Shown here: in pieces, positions 26,042 through 33,418 of the stretch
How positions within the stretch are numbered: position 1 is the stretch's first letter
Layout: each line of letters begins with the position of its first letter
NCBI RefSeq assembly: GCF_047730175.1
Contig: NZ_CP159833.1
Location: 744,001-808,000 of the forward strand
Length of the DNA: 64,000 nucleotides
Source of the DNA: Marifrigoribacter sp047730175
Lineage (GTDB): Bacteria; Bacteroidota; Bacteroidia; Flavobacteriales; Flavobacteriaceae
Reading direction: 5' to 3'
The notes under the pieces: model-generated
Told to the model about the DNA's origin: nothing
What the model saw: only the letters and a program-made list of their open reading frames with translations
Databases searched by the model: none
Position numbers and translations under genes: made by a program

Positions 26042-27064
26042 TTATTTAATATTTCTAACTTTTTTTTCCCAATTCCAAGCTGTTAACAAAGCATCTTCCA
26101 TAGATCCTTCAGTTTTCCAACCTAAAACATTATTGGCTTTTTTTGTGTCTGCATATACAGAAATTACATCACCAGGTCTTCTATCTACGATTTTATAATT
26201 TAATTTTTGATGGGTCACTTTTTCAAAAGCTTTTATCACTTCTAAAACAGAACTACCTCTACCAGTTCCTAGATTGAATACTTCGAAACTTGTAGTGTTT
26301 TTACCTTCAAGTAATCTTTTTAAAGAAATAACATGAGCTTTTGCTAAATCTACTACATGAATATAATCTCTTACACAACTTCCATCTACCGTTGGATAAT
26401 CTTCTCCAAATACTGACAACTGTTCTCTAACTCCCGCTGCTGTTTGTGTAACAAAAGGAACTAAATTTAAAGGAACCCCAAGAGGCAGCTCCCCTATTTC
26501 AGATGTTTCATGTGCTCCTATTGGATTAAAGTAACGTAATGCAATTGCTTTTAAATCTGAAACTGAGCAAAGGTCAAAAATAATTTCTTCGCTAATTTGT
26601 TTTGTATTACCGTAGGGAGAAGTTGCTTTTTTTACAGGTGCTTCTTCAGTAATAGGTAAACTATCCGGTTCTCCATAAACAGTACAAGAAGAACTAAAAA
26701 TAAGGTTCTTTATTTGGTGTTTTTTACATTCTTGTAAAACATAAACCAATGTATTTAAATTATTTTCGTAATATAATAAAGGATCTTCAACACTTTCACC
26801 TACTGCCTTACTTGCAGCAAAATGAATAATTCCATCTATGTCAGAGTTTCTATCAAAAAATTCTGAAACTTTCGTTTTTTCTTTTAAATCAAGTTTCTCG
26901 AATATAGGTGTAATACCCGAAATTGAATGGATTCCTTTTAAAACATCTTCAGAAGAATTAGATAAATTATCTATTATTATTACTTCAAATCCATTTTTCT
27001 GCAATTCTACAACAGTATGTGATCCAATATAGCCAAGCCCTCCAGTTACAAGTATTTTTTTCAT
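26042..27064 (-). CDS. galE: UDP-glucose 4-epimerase
   Basis: 340 residues of the extended SDR family. N-terminal V-T-G-G-L-G-Y-I-G-S-H (NAD-binding), F-A-A-S-K-A-V-G-E-S, the catalytic pair in S-P-Y-G-N-T-K (Tyr near 150, Lys four later), R-Y-F-N-P-I-G-A-H, R-D-Y-I-H-V-V-D-L-A and N-L-G-T-G-R-G-S-S-V-L-E-V all match GalE. It interconverts UDP-glucose and UDP-galactose (or the GlcNAc pair) for surface polysaccharide. Its start overlaps the stop of the aminotransferase gene (TAATG), so the two are coupled. Confidence 0.94.
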   Translation of the reverse strand: MKKILVTGGLGYIGSHTVVELQKNGFEVIIIDNLSNSSEDVLKGIHSISGITPIFEKLDLKEKTKVSEFFDRNSDIDGIIHFAASKAVGESVEDPLLYYENNLNTLVYVLQECKKHQIKNLIFSSSCTVYGEPDSLPITEEAPVKKATSPYGNTKQISEEIIFDLCSVSDLKAIALRYFNPIGAHETSEIGELPLGVPLNLVPFVTQTAAGVREQLSVFGEDYPTVDGSCVRDYIHVVDLAKAHVISLKRLLEGKNTTSFEVFNLGTGRGSSVLEVIKAFEKVTHQKLNYKIVDRRPGDVISVYADTKKANNVLGWKTEGSMEDALLTAWNWEKKVRNIK

Positions 27065-28221
27065 TATTGAGTAACGAATTTAATTATGGTTTTAGTAATA
27101 AAATCAATTTGTTCGTCGTCTAATTCGGTATGCATAGGAAGAGAAATTACTTCTTTCACTAATTGATTTGTTACTTTAAAATCAGCATCATTATAACGTT
27201 CATCTACGTATGCTTTTTGAAGATGTAATGGAATAGGGTAATATACTCCACAAGGAATATCGTTTTCATTTAAATGCTTTGCTAAAGCATCTCTATCTGC
27301 ACTTATAACTCTTAAAGTATATTGATGATATACATGACAGTCGCAAGAACTACAACTTTTATTTTCAGCATCACAAAAACCAGTGGGTGTTATAAGGTTT
27401 TCAATACTTGAAAATGCATTTGTATATTTTTTAGCCGCTTCTTTTCTCTTAGCATTATAGGTATCTAAATTTGGCAGCTTTACTCTTAAAACAGCAGCTT
27501 GAATTGCATCTAATCTAGAGTTTACACCTACCACATCATGATGATATCTAACATACATTCCATGATTAACGATTCCTCTAATCATATGAGCTAAATCATC
27601 ATCATTCGTAAAAATTGCTCCTCCATCTCCATAACAGCCTAAGTTTTTTGATGGGAAAAAAGACGTAGAAGCAGCATGTCCAATTCCACCTGTTTTTTTC
27701 TTTGTACCATCTTTTGAAGTATAAGTACCTCCAATACCTTGGGCATTATCTTCTATTACATATAGATCATGAAGCTTTGCTAAATCCATGATTTCATCCA
27801 TGTTAGCCGCTAAACCAAATAAATGAACAGGTACAATTGCTTTTGTTTTTGGTGTAATTGCTTTTTTAATAGCTTCTACATCTATATTAAATGTAACAGG
27901 ATCAACATCGACTAAAACTGGTGTTAAGCCTAAAAGCGCAATTACCTCAACTGTTGCAGCAAAAGTAAAATCTGCTGTTATTACTTCGTCACCAGGCTTT
28001 AAACCTAGTCCCATCATACATATTTGCAATGCATCGGTCCCATTTGCACAGGGAATCACATGCTTTACACCTAGGTAATCTTCTAATTCTTTTTGAAATT
28101 GATGAACTTCAGGGCCGTTTACAAACGCTGTAGATTCAATAACACTCATTATTGATTGATCTACATGTTGTTTAATTTGTTGGTATTGACCTTTAAGATC
28201 AACCATTTGTATTTTTCTCAC
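27064..28221 (-). CDS. DegT/DnrJ/EryC1/StrS-family PLP aminotransferase
   Basis: 385 residues. PLP Schiff-base lysine is Lys192 in F-F-P-S-K-N-L-G-C-Y-G-D-G-G; E-D-N-A-Q-G-I-G holds the cofactor-binding Asp. These enzymes aminate keto-sugar nucleotides for lipopolysaccharide or glycan synthesis. A Cys-rich loop (C-D-A-E-N-K-S-C-S-S-C-D-C, around residue 285-295) sits between the two usual C-terminal motifs and could bind a metal. Coupled to galE and probably driven by the promoter at 28246. The exact sugar cannot be told from sequence. Confidence 0.9.
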   Translation of the reverse strand: MRKIQMVDLKGQYQQIKQHVDQSIMSVIESTAFVNGPEVHQFQKELEDYLGVKHVIPCANGTDALQICMMGLGLKPGDEVITADFTFAATVEVIALLGLTPVLVDVDPVTFNIDVEAIKKAITPKTKAIVPVHLFGLAANMDEIMDLAKLHDLYVIEDNAQGIGGTYTSKDGTKKKTGGIGHAASTSFFPSKNLGCYGDGGAIFTNDDDLAHMIRGIVNHGMYVRYHHDVVGVNSRLDAIQAAVLRVKLPNLDTYNAKRKEAAKKYTNAFSSIENLITPTGFCDAENKSCSSCDCHVYHQYTLRVISADRDALAKHLNENDIPCGVYYPIPLHLQKAYVDERYNDADFKVTNQLVKEVISLPMHTELDDEQIDFITKTIIKFVTQ

Positions 28222-28245
28222 AATATAATTTTATAAAATGCTTTT

Positions 28246-28253
28246 CAAAATTA
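28246..28253 (-). promoter_or_regulatory. Bacteroidota -7 promoter element of the DegT-galE-amidohydrolase operon
   Basis: TAATTTTG on the minus strand (TAnnTTTG), 24 bp before the DegT-family start, with a TTG at a plausible -33 distance. Confidence 0.5.
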
Positions 28254-28320
28254 CAAAAATTGAAAACGGCAAGCAATGTAATTCGTTAAAGAAGCGTATT
28301 TTAGCTATTATTTAAAATAA

Positions 28321-29571
28321 ATGCGTATAATATATCATCTTTTAGTTCATGTTAGCACCTTTATTATATGGTGCTCTCAATTTTTTAATAAAAAAATGAA
28401 ACTTTTTGTTTCTGGAAGAAAAGATGTATTCAAATCTCTTTCTTCTTTAACAAAGAATGACAAAACCATTTGGTTTCATTGTGCTTCTTTAGGTGAATAT
28501 GAGCAAGGCGTACCAATTATGGAGGAAGTAAAGGTTTTATTTCCTGATTATAAAATCATAGTTACTTTTTTTTCTCCTTCAGGTTATGAAATAAAAAAGA
28601 ATTCTTCTATTGCAGATTATGTCACCTATCTTCCGATTGACACAATTTCTAATGCAAGAAAATTTATTGAATCTGTTCATCCATCACTAGTACTGTTTGT
28701 TAAATACGAATTTTGGCCAAACTATCTTTATTATCTTCAGAAAAACAACATTCCAACCTTATTGATATCAGGTGTTTTTAGACCCCAACAATCTTTTTTT
28801 AAATGGTACGGGGGATTTATGAGAAATAGTTTAAAAGCATTTAATCATTTTTTTGTTCAGGATGAAAGTTCAAAAAGGCTACTAAATTCTTTTAACTTTA
28901 ATAATGTAACTGTCAGTGGAGATACTCGTTTTGATAGAGTTCATCAACAACTAAAACAATCTAACACATTAGATTTTATTGAAAATTTTAAGCAAGACTC
29001 ATTATGTTTGGTTTGTGGTAGTACATGGCCAGAAGACGATGAAGTATTATTAGGCTTTATTAATAATTGTGATATATCTATTAAGATCATAATAGCTCCT
29101 CACACTATTGATCCTTCAAAAATCAAATCTTTCAGAAATAAAATAAAAAGAAAAAGTATCTTATTTTCAGAAAAAGAAAATGAAAATCTAACTGAATACT
29201 CCGTATTTTTTATAGATACAATTGGGATCCTTACAAAAATTTATAATTATGCAGATATTGCATATATAGGTGGAGCAATGGGTAAAACTGGACTTCACAA
29301 TATTTTAGAGGCTGCTACCTTTGGGATACCTATTGTTATAGGAAACCATTTTGAAAATTTCCTAGAAGCTAAAGAGCTCCAACGATTGAAGGGTTTATAT
29401 TCTATTCATAATGAGATAGAGTGTAGTACTATAATTACGAAACTTACCGATGACGATGAGTTTAGATCTTCTACTGGAGAAATAGCTAAAAAGTATATCG
29501 TTTCAAATATTGGTGCTACACAAAAAACTATGAGCTATATTAAAAGTTTAAAGGAACATCAACTAGGTTAA
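28321..29571 (+). CDS. waaA: 3-deoxy-D-manno-octulosonic acid (Kdo) transferase
   Basis: 416 residues of the GT30 family. An N-terminal membrane-associated segment precedes the acceptor-binding domain with W-F-H-C-A-S-L-G-E-Y-E-Q-G (catalytic Glu region), T-F-F-S-P-S-G-Y-E, Y-L-P-I-D-T, K-Y-E-F-W-P-N-Y, F-V-Q-D-E-S-S, and G-D-T-R-F-D-R-V. The C-terminal GT-B domain has C-G-S-T-W-P-E-D, I-A-P-H, and G-G-A-M-G-K-T-G-L-H-N-I-L-E-A-A. It adds Kdo to lipid A at the inner membrane. Converges with the XRE-S24 regulator with a 4-bp overlap of stops. Confidence 0.93.
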   Translation: MRIIYHLLVHVSTFIIWCSQFFNKKMKLFVSGRKDVFKSLSSLTKNDKTIWFHCASLGEYEQGVPIMEEVKVLFPDYKIIVTFFSPSGYEIKKNSSIADYVTYLPIDTISNARKFIESVHPSLVLFVKYEFWPNYLYYLQKNNIPTLLISGVFRPQQSFFKWYGGFMRNSLKAFNHFFVQDESSKRLLNSFNFNNVTVSGDTRFDRVHQQLKQSNTLDFIENFKQDSLCLVCGSTWPEDDEVLLGFINNCDISIKIIIAPHTIDPSKIKSFRNKIKRKSILFSEKENENLTEYSVFFIDTIGILTKIYNYADIAYIGGAMGKTGLHNILEAATFGIPIVIGNHFENFLEAKELQRLKGLYSIHNEIECSTIITKLTDDDEFRSSTGEIAKKYIVSNIGATQKTMSYIKSLKEHQLG

Positions 29572-30341
29572 TCAGTCTTTAAATTATGAATCTGACCTTT
29601 TAAATCATTCATAGACTCTTGTAACTGTTTTAATAATCCATGATTATTTGAAGAATCTTCCAATCCAAAAGTCAGCTTACTATTTACCATCCATAATTCT
29701 TGTATTTCTTTAATTTCAACATCAATAGGTATATAGTTTTCATTAAAAGAAATTAATCTAATTTTTGAATTATCCTTCAATTTTTGAAGCTTCTTCACTA
29801 AAACCGAATCTTTTAAAACTACAATATAAATCTTACTGTCTGATGCATCAGAAATACTAGTTACGGAACGCCCTAACACCCAATCTTTAGGTTGAATATT
29901 AGGTGTCATACTATCACCTTCAACCTGAAAACCTCTATAAGTGGCATTTTTATATTGAGGTAAAGGGATATTAAACACCGGAAGAGATTGATACCATTCA
30001 ACATCTTGAATATTATTTGGATATCCTGCTGCGGCTTTTTGATTTACAAGAATAATAGAATCTTCATTTTCTTGATTAGTCACTAAAACCTTAGGTGAAA
30101 GGTTTTCGTTACTTAAGGCTATTATTTTTTGATAACTTTCACCATAAAGCCATAATGGATTTATTTGATATAAATGAAGTAATTTCATCACCACCTTACC
30201 TGTGAGTTTAGTTTTACCTCTTTCTATATCGACAGTACTTCCCTTTATAGAAAGCATTTTAGCAAAGGTATGTTGTGTAAATTTTAAATCTTCTCTTACT
30301 TTTTTAAATCGTTTTGCTTCAATTGGTATTTCTAATTTCAT
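29568..30341 (-). CDS. XRE-type regulator with LexA-like S24 peptidase domain
   Basis: 257 residues from the ATG at 30341 (an upstream in-frame ATG at 30356 adds five residues). Helix-turn-helix about 12-62 (F-T-Q-H-T-F-A-K-M-L-S-I-K-G-S-T-V-D-I-E-R-G). The S24 part has a possible autocleavage Ala105-Gly106, nucleophile Ser144 in V-E-G-D-S-M-T-P and Lys183 in V-L-V-K-K-L, with spacings (39 and 39) close to LexA (35 and 37). A Ser/Lys dyad with Ala-Gly site suggests RecA-stimulated self-cleavage, as in CI-type repressors. No prophage surrounds it; targets are unknown. The C-terminal 30 residues may form a coiled coil. Confidence 0.88.
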   Translation of the reverse strand: MKLEIPIEAKRFKKVREDLKFTQHTFAKMLSIKGSTVDIERGKTKLTGKVVMKLLHLYQINPLWLYGESYQKIIALSNENLSPKVLVTNQENEDSIILVNQKAAAGYPNNIQDVEWYQSLPVFNIPLPQYKNATYRGFQVEGDSMTPNIQPKDWVLGRSVTSISDASDSKIYIVVLKDSVLVKKLQKLKDNSKIRLISFNENYIPIDVEIKEIQELWMVNSKLTFGLEDSSNNHGLLKQLQESMNDLKGQIHNLKTD

Positions 30342-30490
30342 AACCAAATATAACAACTTATTGGATTAAATCCAATAATATTATGGAATATTTCCATGTT
30401 CATGTTTTGATGATTCAAAATTGAATAATATAAACTTATGTTAAAAAAATAAGTATCTTTAACCCCTATAAATCAATAATCTATATTAAA

Positions 30491-30769
30491 ATGAAAAAAC
30501 TTATTTTGTCCCTAGCTTCATTATGCTTAATAATCTCTGTATTCTCTTGTAGAGAAACTGAAAAAAAAGCTGATGATATCACAACTGATGTTGAAGAAAC
30601 AGTAAAAGAAGTTGAAAAAGAAGTTGAAGAGGAAGTTAAAGAAATTGTTGACAGCACAAAAAATACAATTGAAGAAGTTGTTGATGAAGCTGCTGAGGGA
30701 GCTCAAGAAGTAGTAGATGAAACTACTAAAAAAGTTGGCGATGCACTTAAAGATGCTATCGAAAACTAG
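30491..30769 (+). CDS. Small acidic helical lipoprotein
   Basis: 92 residues. Signal peptide with lipobox V-F-S-C (Cys20), so it is predicted to be lipidated and anchored. The mature chain is a nearly uninterrupted amphipathic helix of Glu/Val/Lys repeats (V-E-E-T-V-K-E-V-E-K-E-V-E-E-E-V-K-E-I and similar), like late-embryogenesis-abundant or apolipoprotein-type sequences. Function unknown. It is monocistronic: a TATCTTTA -7-like box lies before it and a strong terminator after it. Confidence 0.8.
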   Translation: MKKLILSLASLCLIISVFSCRETEKKADDITTDVEETVKEVEKEVEEEVKEIVDSTKNTIEEVVDEAAEGAQEVVDETTKKVGDALKDAIEN

Positions 30770-30792
30770 CAACTAATTTATTTTATTTTTAA

Positions 30793-30818
30793 AAAGCCTC
30801 ACTGAGTGAGGCTTTTTT
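30793..30818 (+). terminator. Intrinsic terminator of the small lipoprotein gene
   Basis: AAAGCCTCACT-GAGTGAGGCTTTTTT: an 8-bp GC-containing stem followed by six Ts, 24 bp after the stop. Confidence 0.88.
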
Positions 30819-30820
30819 AT

Positions 30821-31071
30821 TATCCAATATTTTCATTTTCTGCTTAAAAATACATTTCATTGCTTACAAATGTTAAAATTTTTCTTAAGAATTTTGTTAA
30901 TAACTAAATTTCTCCTGCTATAATACCAACCTTAAAGATAATGTCTTCAACTAAGCACTAATAATACCGCTGTACTAAATTTTCACTTGTTAAAGTTCTC
31001 ATTTCAAAAAATATAAGCACATACATAGAAAATAAATCCTTATTTTGTAAGATTTTTCTTACATTTAATTA
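30821..31071. other. AT-rich intergenic stretch, nothing recognised
   Basis: No coding frame of useful length, no repeat and no structured RNA that I can see between the terminator of the small lipoprotein gene and the promoter of the next tiny lipoprotein gene. Confidence 0.6.
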
Positions 31072-31079
31072 TCTTTGTT
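31072..31079 (+). promoter_or_regulatory. Bacteroidota -7 promoter element before the tiny lipoprotein gene
   Basis: TATCTTTG, an exact TAnnTTTG match, 26 bp upstream of the ATG at 31105. Confidence 0.6.
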
Positions 31080-31104
31080 TTTTTAACCACAAAAAATAAT
31101 TAAA

Positions 31105-31227
31105 ATGAAAAAACTTATGTTTATTTTAGCTGTAATAGCTTTCGTAGCTAGTTGCACCCCAGAATCTTTAAATAGTGACCAACAACAAATCGATAAGGAC
31201 AAGTACGAAGTTCCGCCAAATGGATAG
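31105..31227 (+). CDS. Tiny lipoprotein, 40 residues
   Basis: A 40-codon gene starting at the ATG at 31105. It has a compact lipoprotein signal (M-K-K-L-M-F-I-L-A-V-I-A-F-V-A-S-C, lipobox V-A-S-C, Cys17) and a 23-residue mature part ending I-D-K-D-K-Y-E-V-P-P-N-G. A promoter box lies 26 bp upstream and the stop overlaps the next gene in ATGGATAG, which supports it being a real coupled gene. I recall very similar short lipoproteins in other Flavobacteriaceae but not a function. Confidence 0.75.
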   Translation: MKKLMFILAVIAFVASCTPESLNSDQQQIDKDKYEVPPNG

Positions 31228-31696
31228 GAAGAAGCGTTTTATAAATGGGGTGTTACTTTCTTTAGTATTGACTGCAACACCTTTTCTTTTTTATATTTAT
31301 AAATTGGCTCCAGTAGATTCCAAGGAATGGGATACCATTTTTGGAATATTCACCTCTGGTGGTTTTGGTAGTGTACAATCTTTTTTACATGCATTATTTA
31401 CAAAAATATCATTTGTATTATTAACAGGCATTTGGTTTATTACTGCTACTAATTGGTGGAAGTATTCAATATTAGTGCCTTTTACTATGTTTTTATTTCA
31501 ATTATCAGGAATAATCAACTTCCAATTACAATACATTGATGAATATGACTTCTTATATTCATTGCCTTTTATTACACCTATTATATTCTTCTTGGTATAT
31601 ATCTCTTATAGAATAAGCAAGAGACCTATTCTTAATACTGATCTAAAAGAAGATGTAGATGATGAGATTAGTAAAATTTTAAGTGACGAACTTTAA
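31220..31696 (+). CDS. Hypothetical inner-membrane protein, coupled to the tiny lipoprotein
   Basis: 158 residues from the ATG at 31220, which overlaps the previous stop by 8 bp; an earlier in-frame start would put 15 extra residues inside the lipoprotein gene. Four hydrophobic helices (about 10-28, 52-72, 78-98, 111-129) are followed by an acidic cytoplasmic tail (D-L-K-E-D-V-D-D-E-I). No catalytic motif; not recognised. The pair lipoprotein plus membrane protein suggests a joint envelope role, which is inference. Confidence 0.75.
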   Translation: MDRKKRFINGVLLSLVLTATPFLFYIYKLAPVDSKEWDTIFGIFTSGGFGSVQSFLHALFTKISFVLLTGIWFITATNWWKYSILVPFTMFLFQLSGIINFQLQYIDEYDFLYSLPFITPIIFFLVYISYRISKRPILNTDLKEDVDDEISKILSDEL

Positions 31697-31778
31697 TCAA
31701 ATTTCCTCCCCTATTTTCTTAACTATTAATCGTTTACTAAAAAAATGAAAAAAACTTGAATTTTTTATTTAAAAATAC

Positions 31779-31808
31779 TTTGCAGTTGTTTTAAAAGTTA
31801 TAAATTTG
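31779..31808 (+). promoter_or_regulatory. Promoter of the tRNA pair
   Basis: TTTG at 31779-31782 and TAAATTTG at 31801-31808 with an 18-bp spacer, a good match to the Bacteroidota TTTG-N(about 19)-TAnnTTTG promoter, about 40 bp before tRNA-Gly. Confidence 0.7.
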
Positions 31809-31846
31809 CCACCGCTTTGCTATCGAAGCGATGTTCTAAAACAACC

Positions 31847-31919
31847 GCGAAAATAGCTCAGCTGGTAGAGCGCCACCTTGCCAAGGTGGAGGTCGCGAGT
31901 TCGAATCTCGTTTTTCGCT
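31847..31919 (+). tRNA. tRNA-Gly (anticodon GCC)
   Basis: Complete cloverleaf: 7-bp acceptor stem GCGAAAA/TTTTCGC, D arm GCTCAGCTGGTAGAGC, anticodon stem CCACC/GGTGG with loop TTGCCAA (GCC), variable loop, T arm with TTCGAAT, discriminator T. The CCA end is not encoded. Confidence 0.97.
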
Positions 31920-31946
31920 CATCAATAGTTTTTATTTTATAAAAAT

Positions 31947-32032
31947 GCTGAAGTGGTGGAATTGGTAGACACGCTGGACTTAAAATCCAGTGAGCAGTAA
32001 TGTTCGTACGGGTTCAAGTCCCGTCTTCAGTA
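31947..32032 (+). tRNA. tRNA-Leu (anticodon UAA)
   Basis: Class II tRNA of 86 nt. Acceptor GCTGAAG/CTTCAGT (first pair G-U), D arm with GGTAGACAC, anticodon stem CTGGA/TCCAG with loop CTTAAAA (UAA), long variable arm, T arm ACGGG-TTCAAGT-CCCGT, discriminator A. It reads UUA, the dominant Leu codon in this AT-rich genome, and marks the left side of the accessory region. Confidence 0.96.
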
Positions 32033-32037
32033 CAGAG

Positions 32038-32069
32038 AAAAAGCCTAATCAAATGATTAGGCTTTTTTA
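32038..32069 (+). terminator. Intrinsic terminator of the tRNA operon
   Basis: AAAAGCCTAATC-AAAT-GATTAGGCTTTTTT, 9-bp stem plus T run, directly after tRNA-Leu. Confidence 0.9.
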
Positions 32070-32190
32070 TTAATATAGGCTTCTATTATCTAAACTCAAT
32101 TTCTTAAGAAAACTTATTAATTACAAATCCTACCATACATATAACTATACTATTTAAATTTGCTAATTGTTAAATATATGTTAATTATAT

Positions 32191-32204
32191 ACAGACCTGT
32201 CTGT
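32191..32204. promoter_or_regulatory. Palindrome ACAGAC-CT-GTCTGT, probable TetR-family operator O1
   Basis: A 14-bp element with perfect 6-bp arms, 30 bp before the TetR-family start. It lies where the -33 element should be for the -7 box at 32222-32229, so a bound repressor would block the regulator's own promoter. The same arms recur at 32854 and 33704. Confidence 0.7.
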
Positions 32205-32221
32205 TTTATTAAAAATGATTC

Positions 32222-32229
32222 TATATTTG
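32222..32229 (+). promoter_or_regulatory. Bacteroidota -7 promoter element of the TetR gene
   Basis: TATATTTG (TAnnTTTG), 5 bp before the ATG at 32234, implying a very short or nearly leaderless 5' UTR. Confidence 0.6.
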
Positions 32230-32233
32230 CATT

Positions 32234-32794
32234 ATGAAAAAAGTAGGAGTAAAAGAAAGAATTATTGAAACAGCTTCCAGGCTTTTCTATTTTAATGGTT
32301 ATAATCAAACTGGGATTAACCAAATAATAGCTGAAGCTAATGTTGCAAAAGCAAGTATGTATCAACATTTTAGATCGAAGGAAGATATTGCAGTGGCTTA
32401 TTTAATTGCAAGACATGCAATGTGGATGGGTAAATTAAATGAATGTGTTTCAAGTCAAAATACATCCAAAGGTAAAGTCATTGGATGCTTTGATTATTTA
32501 ACAAAATGGTTAAATGAAGTTAACTTTAGAGGCTGTGGATGGCAAAATATCATTACAGATTTGCCTAATGATCATACTAAAATAATGGATCAAGCAGTGC
32601 TTCATAAAAATGATGTAAGGAAATGGATCCATAACTTACTAATAGAAGAAGATCAGTACACAAATATAGAAGCAAAGGAACTAGGCGACGAAGTATTAAT
32701 CCTTATCGAAGGATCAATTATATTATCGCAAATTCAAAAAAATGAATGGCCTATTAAAGTTGCAAAAAAAGCATGCAAAAAGATTTTAAATTAA
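32234..32794 (+). CDS. TetR/AcrR-family transcriptional regulator
   Basis: 186 residues. N-terminal DNA-binding domain about 6-52: I-I-E-T-A-S-R-L-F-Y-F-N-G-Y-N-Q-T-G-I-N-Q-I and V-A-K-A-S-M-Y-Q-H-F-R-S-K-E-D, the standard TetR helix-turn-helix. The C-terminal ligand domain is all-helical with C-G-W-Q-N near residue 97; its ligand is unknown. It is preceded by a perfect palindrome overlapping its promoter, and a second copy lies before the next gene, which supports autorepression and control of the cassette downstream. First gene after the tRNA terminator. Confidence 0.92.
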   Translation: MKKVGVKERIIETASRLFYFNGYNQTGINQIIAEANVAKASMYQHFRSKEDIAVAYLIARHAMWMGKLNECVSSQNTSKGKVIGCFDYLTKWLNEVNFRGCGWQNIITDLPNDHTKIMDQAVLHKNDVRKWIHNLLIEEDQYTNIEAKELGDEVLILIEGSIILSQIQKNEWPIKVAKKACKKILN

Positions 32795-32853
32795 AAGAAC
32801 TTTAAAGTTCTTTTAATATGAAAACAAACATTAAAAAAATTGACACAAATAAA

Positions 32854-32867
32854 ACAGACTTGTCTGT
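32854..32867. promoter_or_regulatory. Palindrome ACAGAC-TT-GTCTGT, probable TetR-family operator O2
   Basis: Same arms as O1, 15 bp before the DUF1348 start. It lies between a TTGACA-like sequence (32840-32845) and TATAAAAT (32868-32875), so it overlaps any promoter for the cassette. Confidence 0.7.
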
Positions 32868-32881
32868 ATAAAATAAAAATA

Positions 32882-33292
32882 ATGGAAAAATTAGTCCCAC
32901 CTTTTACAAAGGAAACAGCAACACTAAAAGTTCAACTTGCAGAAGATGCCTGGAATAGTAAAAATCCAGAAAAAATATCTCTGGCATATACAATTGATTC
33001 AGAATGGAGAAATAGAGATCAATTCTTCAGAGGGAGAAAAGCAATTGTCGCTTTTTTTAAACATAAGTGGAATAAAGAACAACACTATAAGCTAAAAAAA
33101 TATTTATGGTCTTATACAGATAATAGAATTTCTGTTCGCTTTGAATATGAATGGAAAGATGCAACAACAAGTCAATGGAAGCGCACACATGGCAATGAAC
33201 ATTGGGAGTTTGATGAGGAAGGTTTAATGCGAATAAGAGACATGAGTGCTAATGATGTTGAAATTGAAGAAACACAACGAAAATTTAATTAA
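32882..33292 (+). CDS. DUF1348/NTF2-like (SnoaL-fold) protein
   Basis: 136 residues. The ATG at 32882 is chosen because an earlier possible start would overlap operator O2. Motifs A-E-D-A-W-N-S-K-N-P-E, Y-T-I-D-S-E-W-R-N-R-D-Q-F-F-R-G-R, F-L/K-x-x-K-W and G-N-E-H-W-E-F-D-E-x-G-L-M are those of the DUF1348 family, a small NTF2-like alpha+beta barrel. Family members lack a firmly known reaction; the fold commonly houses small-molecule isomerases and dehydratases. First structural gene of the TetR-controlled cassette. Confidence 0.9.
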   Translation: MEKLVPPFTKETATLKVQLAEDAWNSKNPEKISLAYTIDSEWRNRDQFFRGRKAIVAFFKHKWNKEQHYKLKKYLWSYTDNRISVRFEYEWKDATTSQWKRTHGNEHWEFDEEGLMRIRDMSANDVEIEETQRKFN

Positions 33293-33313
33293 CTATAAAA
33301 ATGAAAGAAATGA

Positions 33314-33400
33314 AAACAAATCAAACAAGACTTTCCATTTGGAATAACAAAAGAAGATACAGATAGAAATATTCAGTATCAATTAAACAAAATGAATTAA
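33314..33400 (+). pseudogene. Short open stretch, possible gene remnant
   Basis: In the 126-bp gap after DUF1348 one frame runs open for 28 codons to the TAA at 33398 (F-P-F-G-I-T-K-E-D-T-D-R-N-I-Q-Y-Q-L-N-K-M-N) without a start codon; a different frame has ATG at 33301 and stops after 21 codons. The composition looks coding, so this could be the tail of a deleted gene. No family recognised. Confidence 0.25.
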
Positions 33401-33418
33401 TATTTAAAACTAATAAAA

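Noticed and set aside
30527..30772. Minus-strand open frame opposite the small helical lipoprotein gene
   Set aside because: It is a Phe/Asn-rich mirror of the Glu/Val repeats of the real gene and has no promoter or homology.
31947..32032. tRNA-Leu as an integrase attachment site
   Set aside because: I looked for a second copy of the tRNA 3' end near the mutS remnant and before mutS and found none, and there is no integrase gene in the window.
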